NCBI RefSeq assembly: GCF_900496995.4
Contig: NC_044030.1
Span: forward strand, 77,044,017 to 77,108,016
Source: Aquila chrysaetos chrysaetos
Lineage: Eukaryota; Chordata; Aves; Accipitriformes; Accipitridae
Length of the DNA stretch: 64,000 nucleotides
Direction of reading: 5' to 3'
Shown: piece by piece, positions 36,701 to 47,900 of the stretch
Layout: the number at the start of each line of letters is the position of its first letter
Position numbering within the stretch: position 1 is the stretch's first letter
Notes under the pieces: model-generated
Databases searched by the model: none
The model's input: only the letters and a program-made list of their open reading frames with translations
Told to the model about the DNA's origin: nothing
Program-made: the position numbers and the translations under genes

Positions 36701-39700
36701 AAGCTGGGAAGCCAGGTGAGGAAAAGCCCCTTTAGTCTCATCCCATTGCGCTGTTTGCTCTTGCCTAAACAGTAACATGTGTGGGTGATGGAGAGGATCC
36801 AGGCCAGGCCCTGCTTGCTCCCCTCATTCCCAACATGTCATCACCAGTGCTGCTTGTCCGGACACTTTCTGCTGAGATTTGTCCTGTGGGAAGATGCCAG
36901 CACCCTTGGCCAAGCTGTGGGGCCCAGAGCAGGAGCTGGTGCCATCCCTGCCTGCCCTCCTCCTGCAGCTGAACTCTCCCTGGTGGTATCGCCCAGCCTG
37001 TACCTCCATGGTCTGGCTTCTTAGGTCTGATCCCCAGGACTGCAGCATGGGACCAGCATGCTTTTCCTGGCCCGGGTCCCTGGAGTAAAACTGAGCCCAG
37101 AAGTTGTCTGATATTGGGGCCCTTGTGCCCACACAGGGCTCAGCTCGGTGCTTTTACAAGTTGCAGGTACTACAGCGCATTGCAGTGTGGGCTCAGCCAC
37201 GAGCCAGGCGCACCCTTGCCCAGATCCCAGGGCTCAGAGCACCCTTTGGAAAGGGAAGGGGGAACCATCCTCTCTGCCCTCAGATGCACCCACCTTCTCT
37301 TTATGCACAGTAGCAGTAAAAACTGGAGATTAAAGAGAAAACCAGGAGGACAAGCAAATAGGAGACTTATCCTGCTGCCAGAAATATCTGGAAAGTACCT
37401 TTCCCGTTACCCATCCCTCCCAATGAACCGGTAGGCAGTGATGGGAGGCTTAGTGTCATTTCTGCGGCACTCCCCACCTCTCCCTCCTGTTTTCCTGCTT
37501 AGCTGTGCCTCCAGGTAAGGTGTTCTCTGCTCCCCATGGTGTGCCCCCTGGCCAGGAGGCTGGGGGGGAACCTGCCCTCCCTCATTTTCTCAATTGCTCT
37601 GCAACCACAGCAAAATGGCATGGCTGCATGGCAAAACATAGCTGGATCTGTAGGAGATTGGGGTGAGGTGGCACCACCTGGCTCAGACTTCAGGGATGGA
37701 GCTTGGAGGGGACTAATGAAGATCTGGGAGCTCCCTTAGCTCTGCTTGGGAGCAGATGGGAGGGACAAGCATGGGATGAGAACCAGGCAAGGACAGCAGC
37801 AAAAAAGAGAAGATTTTGGAGCCTCTCATGAATTTGGGAAATTGATGTGTAGCCCAAGGCTGGCTGGGATGCATTAAACCCGTAAGTGTGAAAGACCTTT
37901 CCTTGTCTGGGGTGGAAAGGGAAAGCCAGAAGATTGCTAGCAGTAAGGCAGACTCAGAGGCTCTTCCTGTGATACCTGTTTAGCTCTATCAAGTGCAAAC
38001 CTCTGCTTGGCCCCATGCTGCCCAGTTTCTGCCCAGTTTCCTTTGACTTTTCTGTTCCAGGCTTTGCCTCAGTGGTGGCTATTCTGTGCCTGTCCAGAGG
38101 GATTTGGCAGCTGTGTTGTGTCACTGCAGGTGTGCCAGGTGTGGTATGGCTGCTTGGCTTATGAGGTTCACCCTCTGCAGCCTTCGGTCTGCTTCCTCCA
38201 CAAACACATCTCACTCTTCTCCACTTTCCCACAGAAAGCAAGATTTTCTTTCTTGCAGATGTTTTGGCTGGGAAAACCCCTTCTCTGCTGGGCCGTGCAC
38301 TGACTGTCCCCACACTGCAAGCACAACTGTGTTTACATGCACATTCCTTAATCTTGTTTAAGTTATCAAGCCATGGCTTTCTACTGTCTCTGGGGGGGAC
38401 AATGCTCCAGAAAAGCAGCATTTATTTTCAGGAGTCTTGTGAGCTGCTGAGGTGGTCTTTGGTGAAGAAACCAAGTGCCTTCATTGAAAGATCCTGCAAC
38501 TTGCAGTTTCCCACCTTTTATTTAGTTGACGTGGCTTTTGGAAAAGCACCAGTCAGCATTTACAGTGATGGATGACAGCAACTGTATTGCAAAGAACAAA
38601 AGCAGAAGTGTCCCGGATACGCTACAGCTACAGATTCACCCTCTTCTCAACGTGCTTGGTTTCATTTCCCAGCTACTGCGCAATGCTCCAGCATCCTCCT
38701 CTGCCACTGCCAAGGCCATCTACCCCAGGGAATTCCCGGTGTCAGAGCCTGCAGGGCTGTGGGTTTCATTGCCTGCCTGGAACGAAAGCAGGACTGAAGT
38801 CCGCTGGGTTGATCCCTTCTGTTTCCGAAGGCTGTGTCTGTGCTGTGCAATGGCTCTTTGCTGAGCCTGTGGGATTTCGTTGGCTTGGGCAGGGCAGCAG
38901 GTCCTGGAGACGCTGGCACTCACCTCTGCACTTCTCACTTCGGGTAGGGAGGCTCTGTCCTGTTTGAGTTGCATTTCCCCCATATCTCAACACAGACACT
39001 AGAAGCTACATATTTTGCAGCATGACAGGGAATGGTAGGAGGGAAGCTCTCTCTACCTTGGCCTGGTTTCAAGCTAAACTGCTCACTAGCCCTGCTGCTA
39101 GCAAATCCAATGCAGGTGGCTTGTTGCAAAAATTAGCATCTCCTGGCGTGCTCGTGTGCTGTAGAACTGGTGTTTAAAACTGTGTTACTGCAGACTAAAG
39201 CAAAAAATCACCACAAAGAGCCATTTGTGAGTCAGCCTTATACCAAGAGGTGCTCAGATCTCCAGCCTGAGTTAGCAGCTGGTGCAGTGGTAATGGGAGA
39301 AATAGAGGCTGCATTGCAGCTGTTGGGATGAGGACAAGGGGCTACACATCCTGCAACTTGCTGCCACTGCATCCAGGCACTGTCCTGTTCCCTTCTGGAA
39401 GGGACAACTGTTTTAATTTATCTCTGAGCTTTGTTCAGTGAGGATTTTGGGCATCACTCATGAGCGATCCTGTTGTGCAGGAGTTATTTAAGTCAGTGTC
39501 AGTGGGAGAGGTGGTCCTGGATGGAACAACTGGGCTCTGGAAAGGTGTGCACCCACTTGGGAGGGGTGTGGAGGACAGCAGTGAGTTTGGTCAGAGGTCT
39601 GGATGATCTGGCCTCCAAGTACAGGCTGAAGGAGCTTGGGTTTACCCTGCTTCCAGGAACGGGTAAGATGGTCTCCAAGCACACAGAGGGATACTGCGAA

Positions 39701-40470
39701 GAGAAAGTGAAAAAAGTACTCTCTGAGTTTACTTCTGATAGGTCAAGAAACCACAGGGGTGCCTGGGGTTAGACTTTAGGGGGAAATTCCATTTAGCAGG
39801 AAGAGGCAGCTGAAGAAATGCTACATCTCCACTGCGAGAAACTTTTACAGTTAGACCAGTGCCTGCTGGAAAGCTGTAATTAGTGCTGGCCCTGGCTCAG
39901 CACAGGATGAATTAGATGTCCTGGGGCAGTCCTTCCTAACCCTTTTTTCCCCCTGCTGTTCTGGCCTACCAGGTTCCCAGTGGGTGAGGTGTGCTTCCTC
40001 TGCCTTATGCTATTCCTCTGAGGGCTGCATGAAGTCATGGGGACCATGACTTTGGGAATCTCTCTAGGAGGTGGAGGTGGGAGGATGGAGTCACACTCTG
40101 AAGTCCCCAGTCATTTGTTGGGTGCTTGACGTGAGGCTGCCCATGGCCACAAGAAACCCTTGTCCCTGAGTGCAAGTCCAGGAACTGACCTAGTACCCAG
40201 GTGATGAAGATGCCTTGGGAGCATGGGGAAAGCTTGGCAAGCTGGGCCAAAGGAAGCAGATCTTGTGTGGCATCCATGAGCCCCATCTGAAGTGGAGCAG
40301 GCTGTGCAGACGCTGGTAGTAGAGTGTGAACCATCAGTGGTGAAAGACAACGTCCTTGCTGTCACCGTCTGGGCCACATGCTGGTGTGCTCCTGGCAAGG
40401 GCCTTGGCAGCCTTGGCTCTGTTTCGCCAGTATAATTTGAGTTTGGGTTTGAGGAAAAAAGAAAGCAACT
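33753..40470. other. Intergenic, no gene recognised
   Basis: No domain, RNA gene or clear repeat was recognised. A 178-codon minus-strand frame at 36242-36778 is P/S/T-rich without a motif. The sequence becomes more AT-rich after 38 kb. Confidence 0.45.
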
Positions 40471-40474
40471 CCTG

Positions 40475-41087
40475 TTCAGTTGGGTTAGAGTTCATTTTCT
40501 TCTTAGTAGCTGGTACAGTGTGTTTTGGATTTAGGATGAGAATAATGTTCATAACACAGTGATGTTTTAGATGTTGCTAAGTAGTGTTTATCCCAAGTTA
40601 AGGATTTTTCAGTTTCCCATGCTCTGCCAGCAAGCTGGTGTACAAGAAGCTGGGAGGGAGCATGGCCAGGACAGCTGACCCAAACTAGCCAAAGGGATAT
40701 TCCATACCATAGAATGTCATGCTCAGTATATAAACTGGGGGGAGCTGGCCGGGGGGGTGGATTGCTGCTCGGGCATCAGTCAGCGGGTTGTGAGCAATTG
40801 CATTGTGCATCACTTGTCTTTCTTTTCTTTTTTTTTTTTTTATAATTATTTTATTATATTCCTTTTTGTTACAATTATGATGATGATTTAATTACTATTA
40901 TAATATTTTATTATTATTGTTGTTAGTATTACATTTTATTTTACTGTAGTTTTTAAATTGTTCTTATCTCAACCCATGAGTTTTACTTTTTTTTTTTCCT
41001 GATTCTCTTCCCCACCCCACTGGGTGCGGGGGGAGTAAGTGAGCGGCTGCATGGTGCCTAGTCGCTGGCTGGGGTTAAACCATGACA
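40475..41087 (+). mobile_element. Solo LTR, avian ERVL-like
   Basis: The LTR runs from about TTGGGTTAGAGTTCATTTTC to GGCTGGGGTTAAACCATGACA. Landmarks in order are TTTTGGATTTAGGATGAGAA, GATAACACAGTGATG-type sequence, AAGAAGCTGGGAGGGAGCA, ACAGCTGACCCAAACTAGCC, AAAGGGATATTCCATACCATA, a TATA box (AGTATATAAACTGGGG) at about 40717, CTCAACCCATGAG and CTGATTCTCTTCCCCACCCCA. An AT-rich TATTATT expansion occupies about 40828-40950. No second LTR or internal region flanks it, so it is a solo LTR left by recombination. It is less decayed than the copy at 11.6-12.2 kb. Confidence 0.85.
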
Positions 41088-44000
41088 AACTCAAACAGAG
41101 AAAAGAGCTCTTCAGGGCAAACATGAAGCCAAAGATTGTAGCATCAAATGCCTTTTGAAAGCAGCTGTGGAGCCTTGCTCCGAGATAAATAAAGGCTGGT
41201 TTGAAGCTGGAGATCTAGCTGGCAGGACACACTGTTCCCATCTTGCCAAATGCTTCCCGGACCACCTGTCCTTGCAGGGCTGGGTTCCCTACAGAGCTGC
41301 CATGGTGCTGCATGCTCCAGCGGAGTGGCTGGGTGGGTTGCCAGCATCCTGATGCTCAGCCTGGGCTTGGAGCAAGGGCAGGGCTCAGGGTGCCCTGGGG
41401 AGGACGAAGCCCTTGAGGGGTCCTTTCTCTCTCTGGAGAGCTGAGAGACCTGGAGACCTTTCCACCTGGTGGTTTATCCTCACCCTTGTGAGGTTTTGAG
41501 GATTTGTGAGTGGGAGGCAGCCATGAGAATTTGGCGGGCAGGCAATGTGCACTGCCTGGCCCCTTGGTACCCCCCCAGTACCAAATGGAGGCTGTGGTTT
41601 TGAGTTGTTGCAAGGTTTGAACCACCTGAGCCAATGGAGTTTTAACCAAAGTTGGCCCTAAAGTGTCTGTGCTCAGTGCTTTAACAGAATGAGGAAGGGC
41701 TCAAGCAGAAAACAGCTGGCACAAGATTAGAAGCCAGACACACACTCCTAAACAAAGGAGATACATGGCCTTGGAGGAGAAAACAGGCATGTAAATGGAG
41801 ACGGAGGGGGCCAACAACAGGTTGGGTTTCTCTGGATCTCATTTGTCTTCCTTGTGCTGCAACTGTCTAAAGTAAATGCTGGGGGGCTGTGATGTGCCAG
41901 AACATGCCGGGGCCATTCATCATGGGCTCTGCTGGCAGTTGGGACAAGTCCGTGACGGGCAGAAGCTGCCAGCTATCCAGAGGGGCTCTGCCTCATTTGC
42001 ATCATCAGTTTTGAGGCTGCAGCCTTTCCCGTGCTGCATGCAGGCAAATGGAGGAAGAGAACAACAACTTTCAGCAGGCCATTAACCCCTGCAAATGTGG
42101 CCCTGTGGTGCTTTTCTACAAGGGCTCTGGCTGGCCTTCAGGAAGGTCATTGCTCTCTCTTCTCACGGAACCCCTTCAGCGCAGTCCGGGAAGGAATTCC
42201 TTCTGGTCTGGATCTTGCCCCTGGTAGGGTCTTTCTGGGTGCACTCACACAAGCCTTCTGCTTCAGTACTTTCCAGTCTGAACAGTCCCAATCTGCTCAG
42301 CATTGCTGCTTCTCTTCCAGAAGCTGCTCTCCTATTCTGGACAGTGTGTGTGAAGATGAAGGGCATGTAGTTCTGCAATGATTTGACATGGATCTGCTAC
42401 GAAGGGCTTCCTCTGAAAGCCAAGGGACTGAGTGTAGGTATAGCTGTGGTATGAAGAGAGGCTGCAGCTCTATGCCACACTTGCGTGGGTCATCGGGGAC
42501 AGGACGGGCAAAGAGTCGAATGTAGAAGTACCCAAGCGAGCCTTTTTCTTAGCTGCTTGTAAAGGGAGCTGGAGGACACCACGGCAGCTGGGTCTTTGGG
42601 GGCTTCCCCATGGAGCAGAGGGGTCTGCACTGCCCCAGAGGCAGCATATTCCTTCCCAGCCTTCCTGTGGGATGCTTTTGTCCAAGGATTTCCAGGCAGA
42701 GGATGACCGAGGCCAGGAAAAAGCCATCAAAGAGAGTAAAGCTGGGGTCTGTGGGGGCAGAGCTGCCAAAAGTGCAAAGGCAGCACAGGGCAAGGGAGCT
42801 GGGGAAGTCGCTGGAGCAAGTAAGATGTACCAGGCTGGTGTTCCTACCAGGGCACAGCAGCAAAGAGTGGAAAGTCCCTGGCTGGCTCTCCTGTGTCTGA
42901 TAAGGCAGGCTGGCTCCATGCCCTGCCAAGGAAGGACTTGCCTGTGGATCCTTTTTTACAGGAAACGGAGAGGACAGTCATTAGGATAGCAGTCAGAAGG
43001 ATGGGAAAAGAAAAGGCAGCCAGATACTTACTTCAGGCAGCTCCAAGCACAGCCGTGGTGTTAGCTGGGCTCCTAAACTGCATGGGGAAGCTGTTGGGAG
43101 GTCCTGGGCAGCAGGTCCAGGACTTCTGCTCATCTGCAGGCTGGGAGTATAACCTTGAAGCCTGCTAGGCCCCTGAACTTCCATCCCCTCTCCTAATGCT
43201 ACCATGGTCCCTTAGAAGTGCACTGCACCCCCTGGAAACCCTGAAGGTCTTTTAAAGCCTCCTTCTCCTTCAGGGGGGCTGACGCAGGACCCCCCTTCAA
43301 TTTTGGTTAGAAACATCCTCCTTGCAGCCCACTGCAGCACTGCCAGGGCCAGCCCAGCTGCTCCTGTGCTAATGTTGTCCCCAGGCCTGACACAAGCTGC
43401 GTCCATCCCTGAAATGATCAGGTTGCAAGTTTAAAGCAAACAAGAATGTCCTTTTCACACCCTCTGTAGATAAGTCATGGAAACCTGCAGGGCAGGGTGC
43501 TGGAGGGGTGCAGCCAGGGGCTGGACAAACCCATCACGGGTGGGTGCACATGGGTCCCATGCAAGCTCCACCTGGGGAAACTCCTGCGCTCGTGTTTCCT
43601 GGGTGCTGGGAGGGGGTGGCAGGGAAGAATGAATCTGGTTCACGCTGTTTCTTGTGCTTTTTGTTATGTATCTAGTAGTGGTCTCAGCTGGAGAGAGAGA
43701 CAGAGTGATACAGCCTCTGCTGTTCTTGGACTGTCCCCTCTGCCCTTTGCACTGCTAAATTTCGCCACCCACTTACTGTTGTAAGGTATATTGCCGCTCC
43801 TCTGAATCATCAGAGAGTGTCATTAACCTGCTCCCACCTTCACGTTGATGTCCCGTGACCAGCCCCACAGGGTCCCGGGGCGGCTCACCGATGGACCGAG
43901 CCACATAGTTGACCGTGTTCGCTGTAGCCACTCTTCACCCCCAGCAAGGCTGGGATGAAGGGTAGTGGCAGAGGCTCTTCCCATCCCCAAGAGGTCTTCG

Positions 44001-47000
44001 CCTACCCAGCGTTTCTCACATCCTGAGGAAGCAGCTGCAGACAGAGGAGCTGTGAGCGCTGTCCAGGAGGCAGCATGCTGGTCCTTTGACCTCCCGTCCC
44101 GCAGGAGCAAGAGCTTTCCTGGCTCCCTGCCCTTGCCCTAGCAATGCTTAACCGAATGTCCCTGCCTCCCCGAAAAATCCCGGCCACCAGAAAAAGGCAG
44201 CCGCCTGCCGGGAAGGAGAGGAAGGCACCGCCGAGCCTCTTCTTGTCTTTGTTCAGGCAGGCAAAGTCCAAGGCTAGCTGTCACACGGAGCCATTCCCGG
44301 CCGTGGGTGTGTACCAGCACATCTTGGAGACCCACAGGAACCGGCAGCAGAGAAAAACAAGCTGGAGAGGACTTTGCCTGAGGGTATCCAGGGGGGCCCA
44401 GGGCTCAGGACATGAGGCATGAGGTTGGGAACTCTTTTTGTGTGCTCCCTGTGCCATTCTCTGCTCACTGCAATGGGCTCCTCCAGCTCCTTACACTAGA
44501 GAATAACGGTTAGGTCCAGGCTGCCGAGGGAGGTTGGTGGGGGACAGGTCTGGCACAGCATGTGCGAACAGCCTGGACCACATCTGGTGCTGACTGTGGA
44601 TTGAAAAACTGCTGATGGGTCGCTCCAACACATTTTAAGTATTTTGTGTTTTGGTCGTTTGTGGTTGGTTTTTTTTTAAATTTAAAAAGAGAGCGATTTC
44701 TGGGGACAGGGATGGTTGGGGTGAACATGGCAAGTCTCAGATATGGGCACAAAGTAATGGGCTGCTCTGAAATATGCCTGCCCTCTGTCTAAATCTCTTG
44801 CAGCCACTGTTGCTGTATCCCAAACACCATTTCTTCACGGGCAAGAGGGTTCGTGGTCATCTTGTGGAAAGACACCCCTTGCCACCAGCTTGTCCCATGT
44901 TGGAGGAGCAGCCCCAGCAGAGCAGATTGCCACCCACCTGTGTTGGAGTTTATCAGGCAGACATGGCTGCAGTTCAGAGCCCCAGGAACACCTGGTTTGT
45001 GGGGGAGTGACCGTGCAGAGCTCTGCTCTGCAGTGACAATGGGCTCAGCCTTCTGCTGTGGCCCTGCCATGGTTTGTGTGTGTCACTCGCTGTCCCTCTC
45101 CTCCTTCCCTATGTAATGGAGTGACAGACCAACTCTTCCACTCATTGCCTGCCTGGTCTGTTTAGGTGAGATTGTGAGGTCTTCAGGGTCCAGTGTAGGT
45201 CTGGGTCTCTGGACACCACTCGTACACACCCAGTGTAGGTCTGGGTCTCTGGACACACATGGTTCCTATGTGTTTTGGACAGGTGCACGTGGCTGACACG
45301 TCCCTGCGGTCTGAGAGCAGTGTGCAGGAAACCCAAGCCATGGTGCTGAGTGCTGGCACTGGCCATGGCAAATGCTTCAGTGCTCTTTTTCCCTCTCTAC
45401 TGTCCTAAAATCCCAGGAGAAGACTGCCACACTCCTCCAGGCCAGGGGAGCCCTGCTTTGCTCACATAATGCTTGTCTTTGCTGGAGACACTATCTTAAG
45501 GACTCTGTGATGTGCTGGGATGGGTCCACAAGACTTGCTCCCCTCAGCAACCTTCTCACACAAAGAGAGAGCAAGGAGAAAGCATCTGCCAAACCTCCAT
45601 CAGCACCAGCAGTGGTTGCAGGGAAGCAGAGGGAGCTGAGCATGGGAGACCTCCATGTGTGCTCTGCTGCTCTTGGTAAAAGAGCTTGCATGGCACACAG
45701 CAAGCATGGGAGGAAGCCAAAAGCTCCATCCTGGTGGGTGTCTGCTACTCTTTTTTAAACTCCCATGCTGGCACATGTAAGCCTGCATCAGTTCAGAGCT
45801 GGCATCACATCAATGTTCCAGACATATTCCCTAGTGACAGTCCCTGGGTTTGTCCTTGCTGACACCCTGAAAATACACTTCACCCTCCTAGCATGCCTGG
45901 CCAGTTGTCACTAGGTTGTGCATGGCACTGAAAGCCAGGGATGGAGAAGGCTAGCGTGCCCAGCCTGCAGCAAGTGCATGCCAGTGAATACTTCACAGAT
46001 GATCAACAATGTCTTCCAGTGAGCTCTGAGCCATGCACAGCTAATGTCTCACACCAGCACCATTTACCTCTACAGCAAAATAAGCTGCTGATTATGCAGC
46101 AGTAGATTAAAGGGCTTTTAATATCTTTATTGGGTACAAGATAAACAAACTCAGGCTGGTAACTGTCTTCAAGGGAAAAAAAGTGGGGTCAATCTAAATG
46201 ATCAAGGGAGAACTCAGCACTCTATCCCCCTTTTTACAAATTGCTCGGTTTGCAGATTATGCAGCCCTGGGTTCTTTTGTGTAAATATTCACAGTGATAG
46301 GATGCAGGTTCATATCCTTGAAGGGACACCTGCAACCCCCATGTCTCAGTCTTGCTCTCTGTCTTCTTGCACTGCTGATGCTAATTTGTCCTTTGCTGCT
46401 GATGGACTGCATGGCTGGAGAGGTACTTTGTCACTCTGAGTCCTGCCTCCGCAGCAAGCAGAGGGGCAATGGGGGTTGCATTGTCTCCTTGCTGCTCTCG
46501 GCAAAGCTAAGGAGTGCAGGAGAGATGTGTGACATCACAAGTCCAGATCCTAAAGACACCAAAAGGGTGGGTTTCCCTTGGTGTGACAGGAGCGAAACCC
46601 AACGGCTGTCTGGGCAGCACCCACTCCTTGCACCTCATGGGGTTTCTGCTGCTGCCCACCATCCCGATATTCAGCCTCCTTGTGTGCAACTGTCTTTTTT
46701 GGCTTTTCTTCCTGGATCCCAGCTGTGCTTTGAGGAAGGGTATGGGGATTATTATAACGGGGGAATCACAGCAGTGGTCGCCACAGGCTGTGCTGGAGCC
46801 TGTTGTAAAGGGAACTTACACTTCCCTTTGCGGCTGGTGCTCCAGAGAAGGCAGCAGATCCTTTCTGTTTTTTTTTCTTCAAAGCGGCTGCCTTCAGGAG
46901 GAAATGAAACCATGACCCTTCAGGCACTGGTACCCTTCCTCTGGGGTCCAGACCCCGGTCAGCTCTTAAGTCTCTTATGCGTTTCCAGCCCTGCAGAGCA

Positions 47001-47832
47001 GGGAGAGCTATAGAGGTGCGGCAGGTCTGCACATCACCTGTCAGGTCTTCACCATGGATCCTCAGGCCACAGCTTAGGAACTGCTGCATTTAAAGGACTG
47101 TGATGCAAAAGGGTAGAGAAAGAGGTTAGCAACTGCAGAACTTGGCCTTGGAGCAGAGCCAAGGTGCTCATGCCAGAGGAATAAGCAAACAGCTAAAATC
47201 CTGCAGGAAGCAGAGCCCGCTAACCCACTGCAGGATCTGAGCCACCAACAACACTGGCTCCTTCATCTTTCCTCCACTCTGAGGCTTCAGTCTCTGCTGG
47301 GATCCCCTCCTGTCAGGCCACAGCAGGCTGGCATGCTGGCAATGGCGGCACACAAATTGTACTGCATTTCCTTCCATTTGTCCTGCCAATGGGCCCCTTT
47401 AGCCACGCTACATGCAGGAGTCTTAACTTCCCGACTGTCCCAGTGTCCCCTGAAGACATAGCCGTGCCCACTGCAGGGCATCAGGGCTGTGAGGGTGACT
47501 GTAATTGAAGCAAATGTCCCCTTGTGCTGGAACACCCTCAGCATCGCTGCTGGCAGGTTTTGGCCCAGGTCAACTAGCCTGGGCAGTTGACCCCAAGGGC
47601 AGGCATCATTCCCAACACGCAGTTTGCGTGCAGCCAAGGAGGGTGAAAAGAGTTTAAGAGAGTGGAGTCTGGCTGTCACATGCCTGTTGGCCCAGGGCCA
47701 GAGAGCAGTCCCCCGTCCCCGTCCCCCCCCCCCGAGCTGATTTCCTAGCACAGATGTAGTTGGAACGTCCCTGCTCTTCTCGGTGCAGTCCTGGGTGTTG
47801 GTTTCTGCATGATGGTTCTGCTGGGGCTCTCA
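41088..47832. other. Intergenic; exon-like plus-strand blocks, no named gene
   Basis: Several plus-strand stretches have a splice acceptor followed by an open frame with protein-like, partly coiled-coil composition: from 42044 (QMEEENNNFQQAI), about 42745-42810 (ELPKVQRQHRARELGKSLEQ before GTAAG), from about 42962 (ETERTVIRIAVRRMGKEKAA) and from about 44104 (EQELSWLPALALAML..., open to a stop near 44422). I could not chain them in phase or recognise a family, so no gene is called. Confidence 0.35.
45190..45256 (+). repeat. Two-copy 40-bp direct repeat
   Basis: The 27-bp string from CCAGTGTAGGTCTGGGTCTC onward through TGGACAC occurs at 45190-45216 and again at 45230-45256, a period of 40 bp, with identical cores. 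Confidence 0.85.
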
Positions 47833-47900
47833 TGTTTTACAGTTGGACTCAATGATCTTAAAGGTCTTTTCCAACCGAAAAGATTCTATGATTCTATGAA
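47833..47900 (+). mobile_element. CR1 LINE 3' tail, severely truncated
   Basis: GTTGGACTCAATGATCTTAA, then AGGTCTTTTCCAACC, then GATTCTATGATTCTATG: the last 65-70 bp of an avian CR1, including the 8-bp terminal repeat ATTCTATG. Plus orientation. Nothing of the ORF remains. Confidence 0.9.

Noticed and set aside
36242-36778. 178-codon minus-strand P/S/T-rich frame that looks like a mucin-type stalk
   Set aside because: There is no signal peptide, membrane segment, splice context or homology that I recognise, and it overlaps open frames on the plus strand.
42240-42381. QHCCFSSRSC string suggesting a CC chemokine exon
   Set aside because: Cysteine spacing is wrong and the frame stops soon after. 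The sequence around it also resembles a worn antisense CR1 segment.
46700-46915. CC-x6-PL pattern (ACCKGNLHFPL) resembling the start of CCL27
   Set aside because: There is no third cysteine at the expected distance, no signal-peptide exon and no downstream cysteine exon. A chance match is the simpler explanation.
47287-47751. 154-codon minus-strand frame
   Set aside because: It begins in a poly-C/G tract and has no recognisable domain or flanking splice structure.
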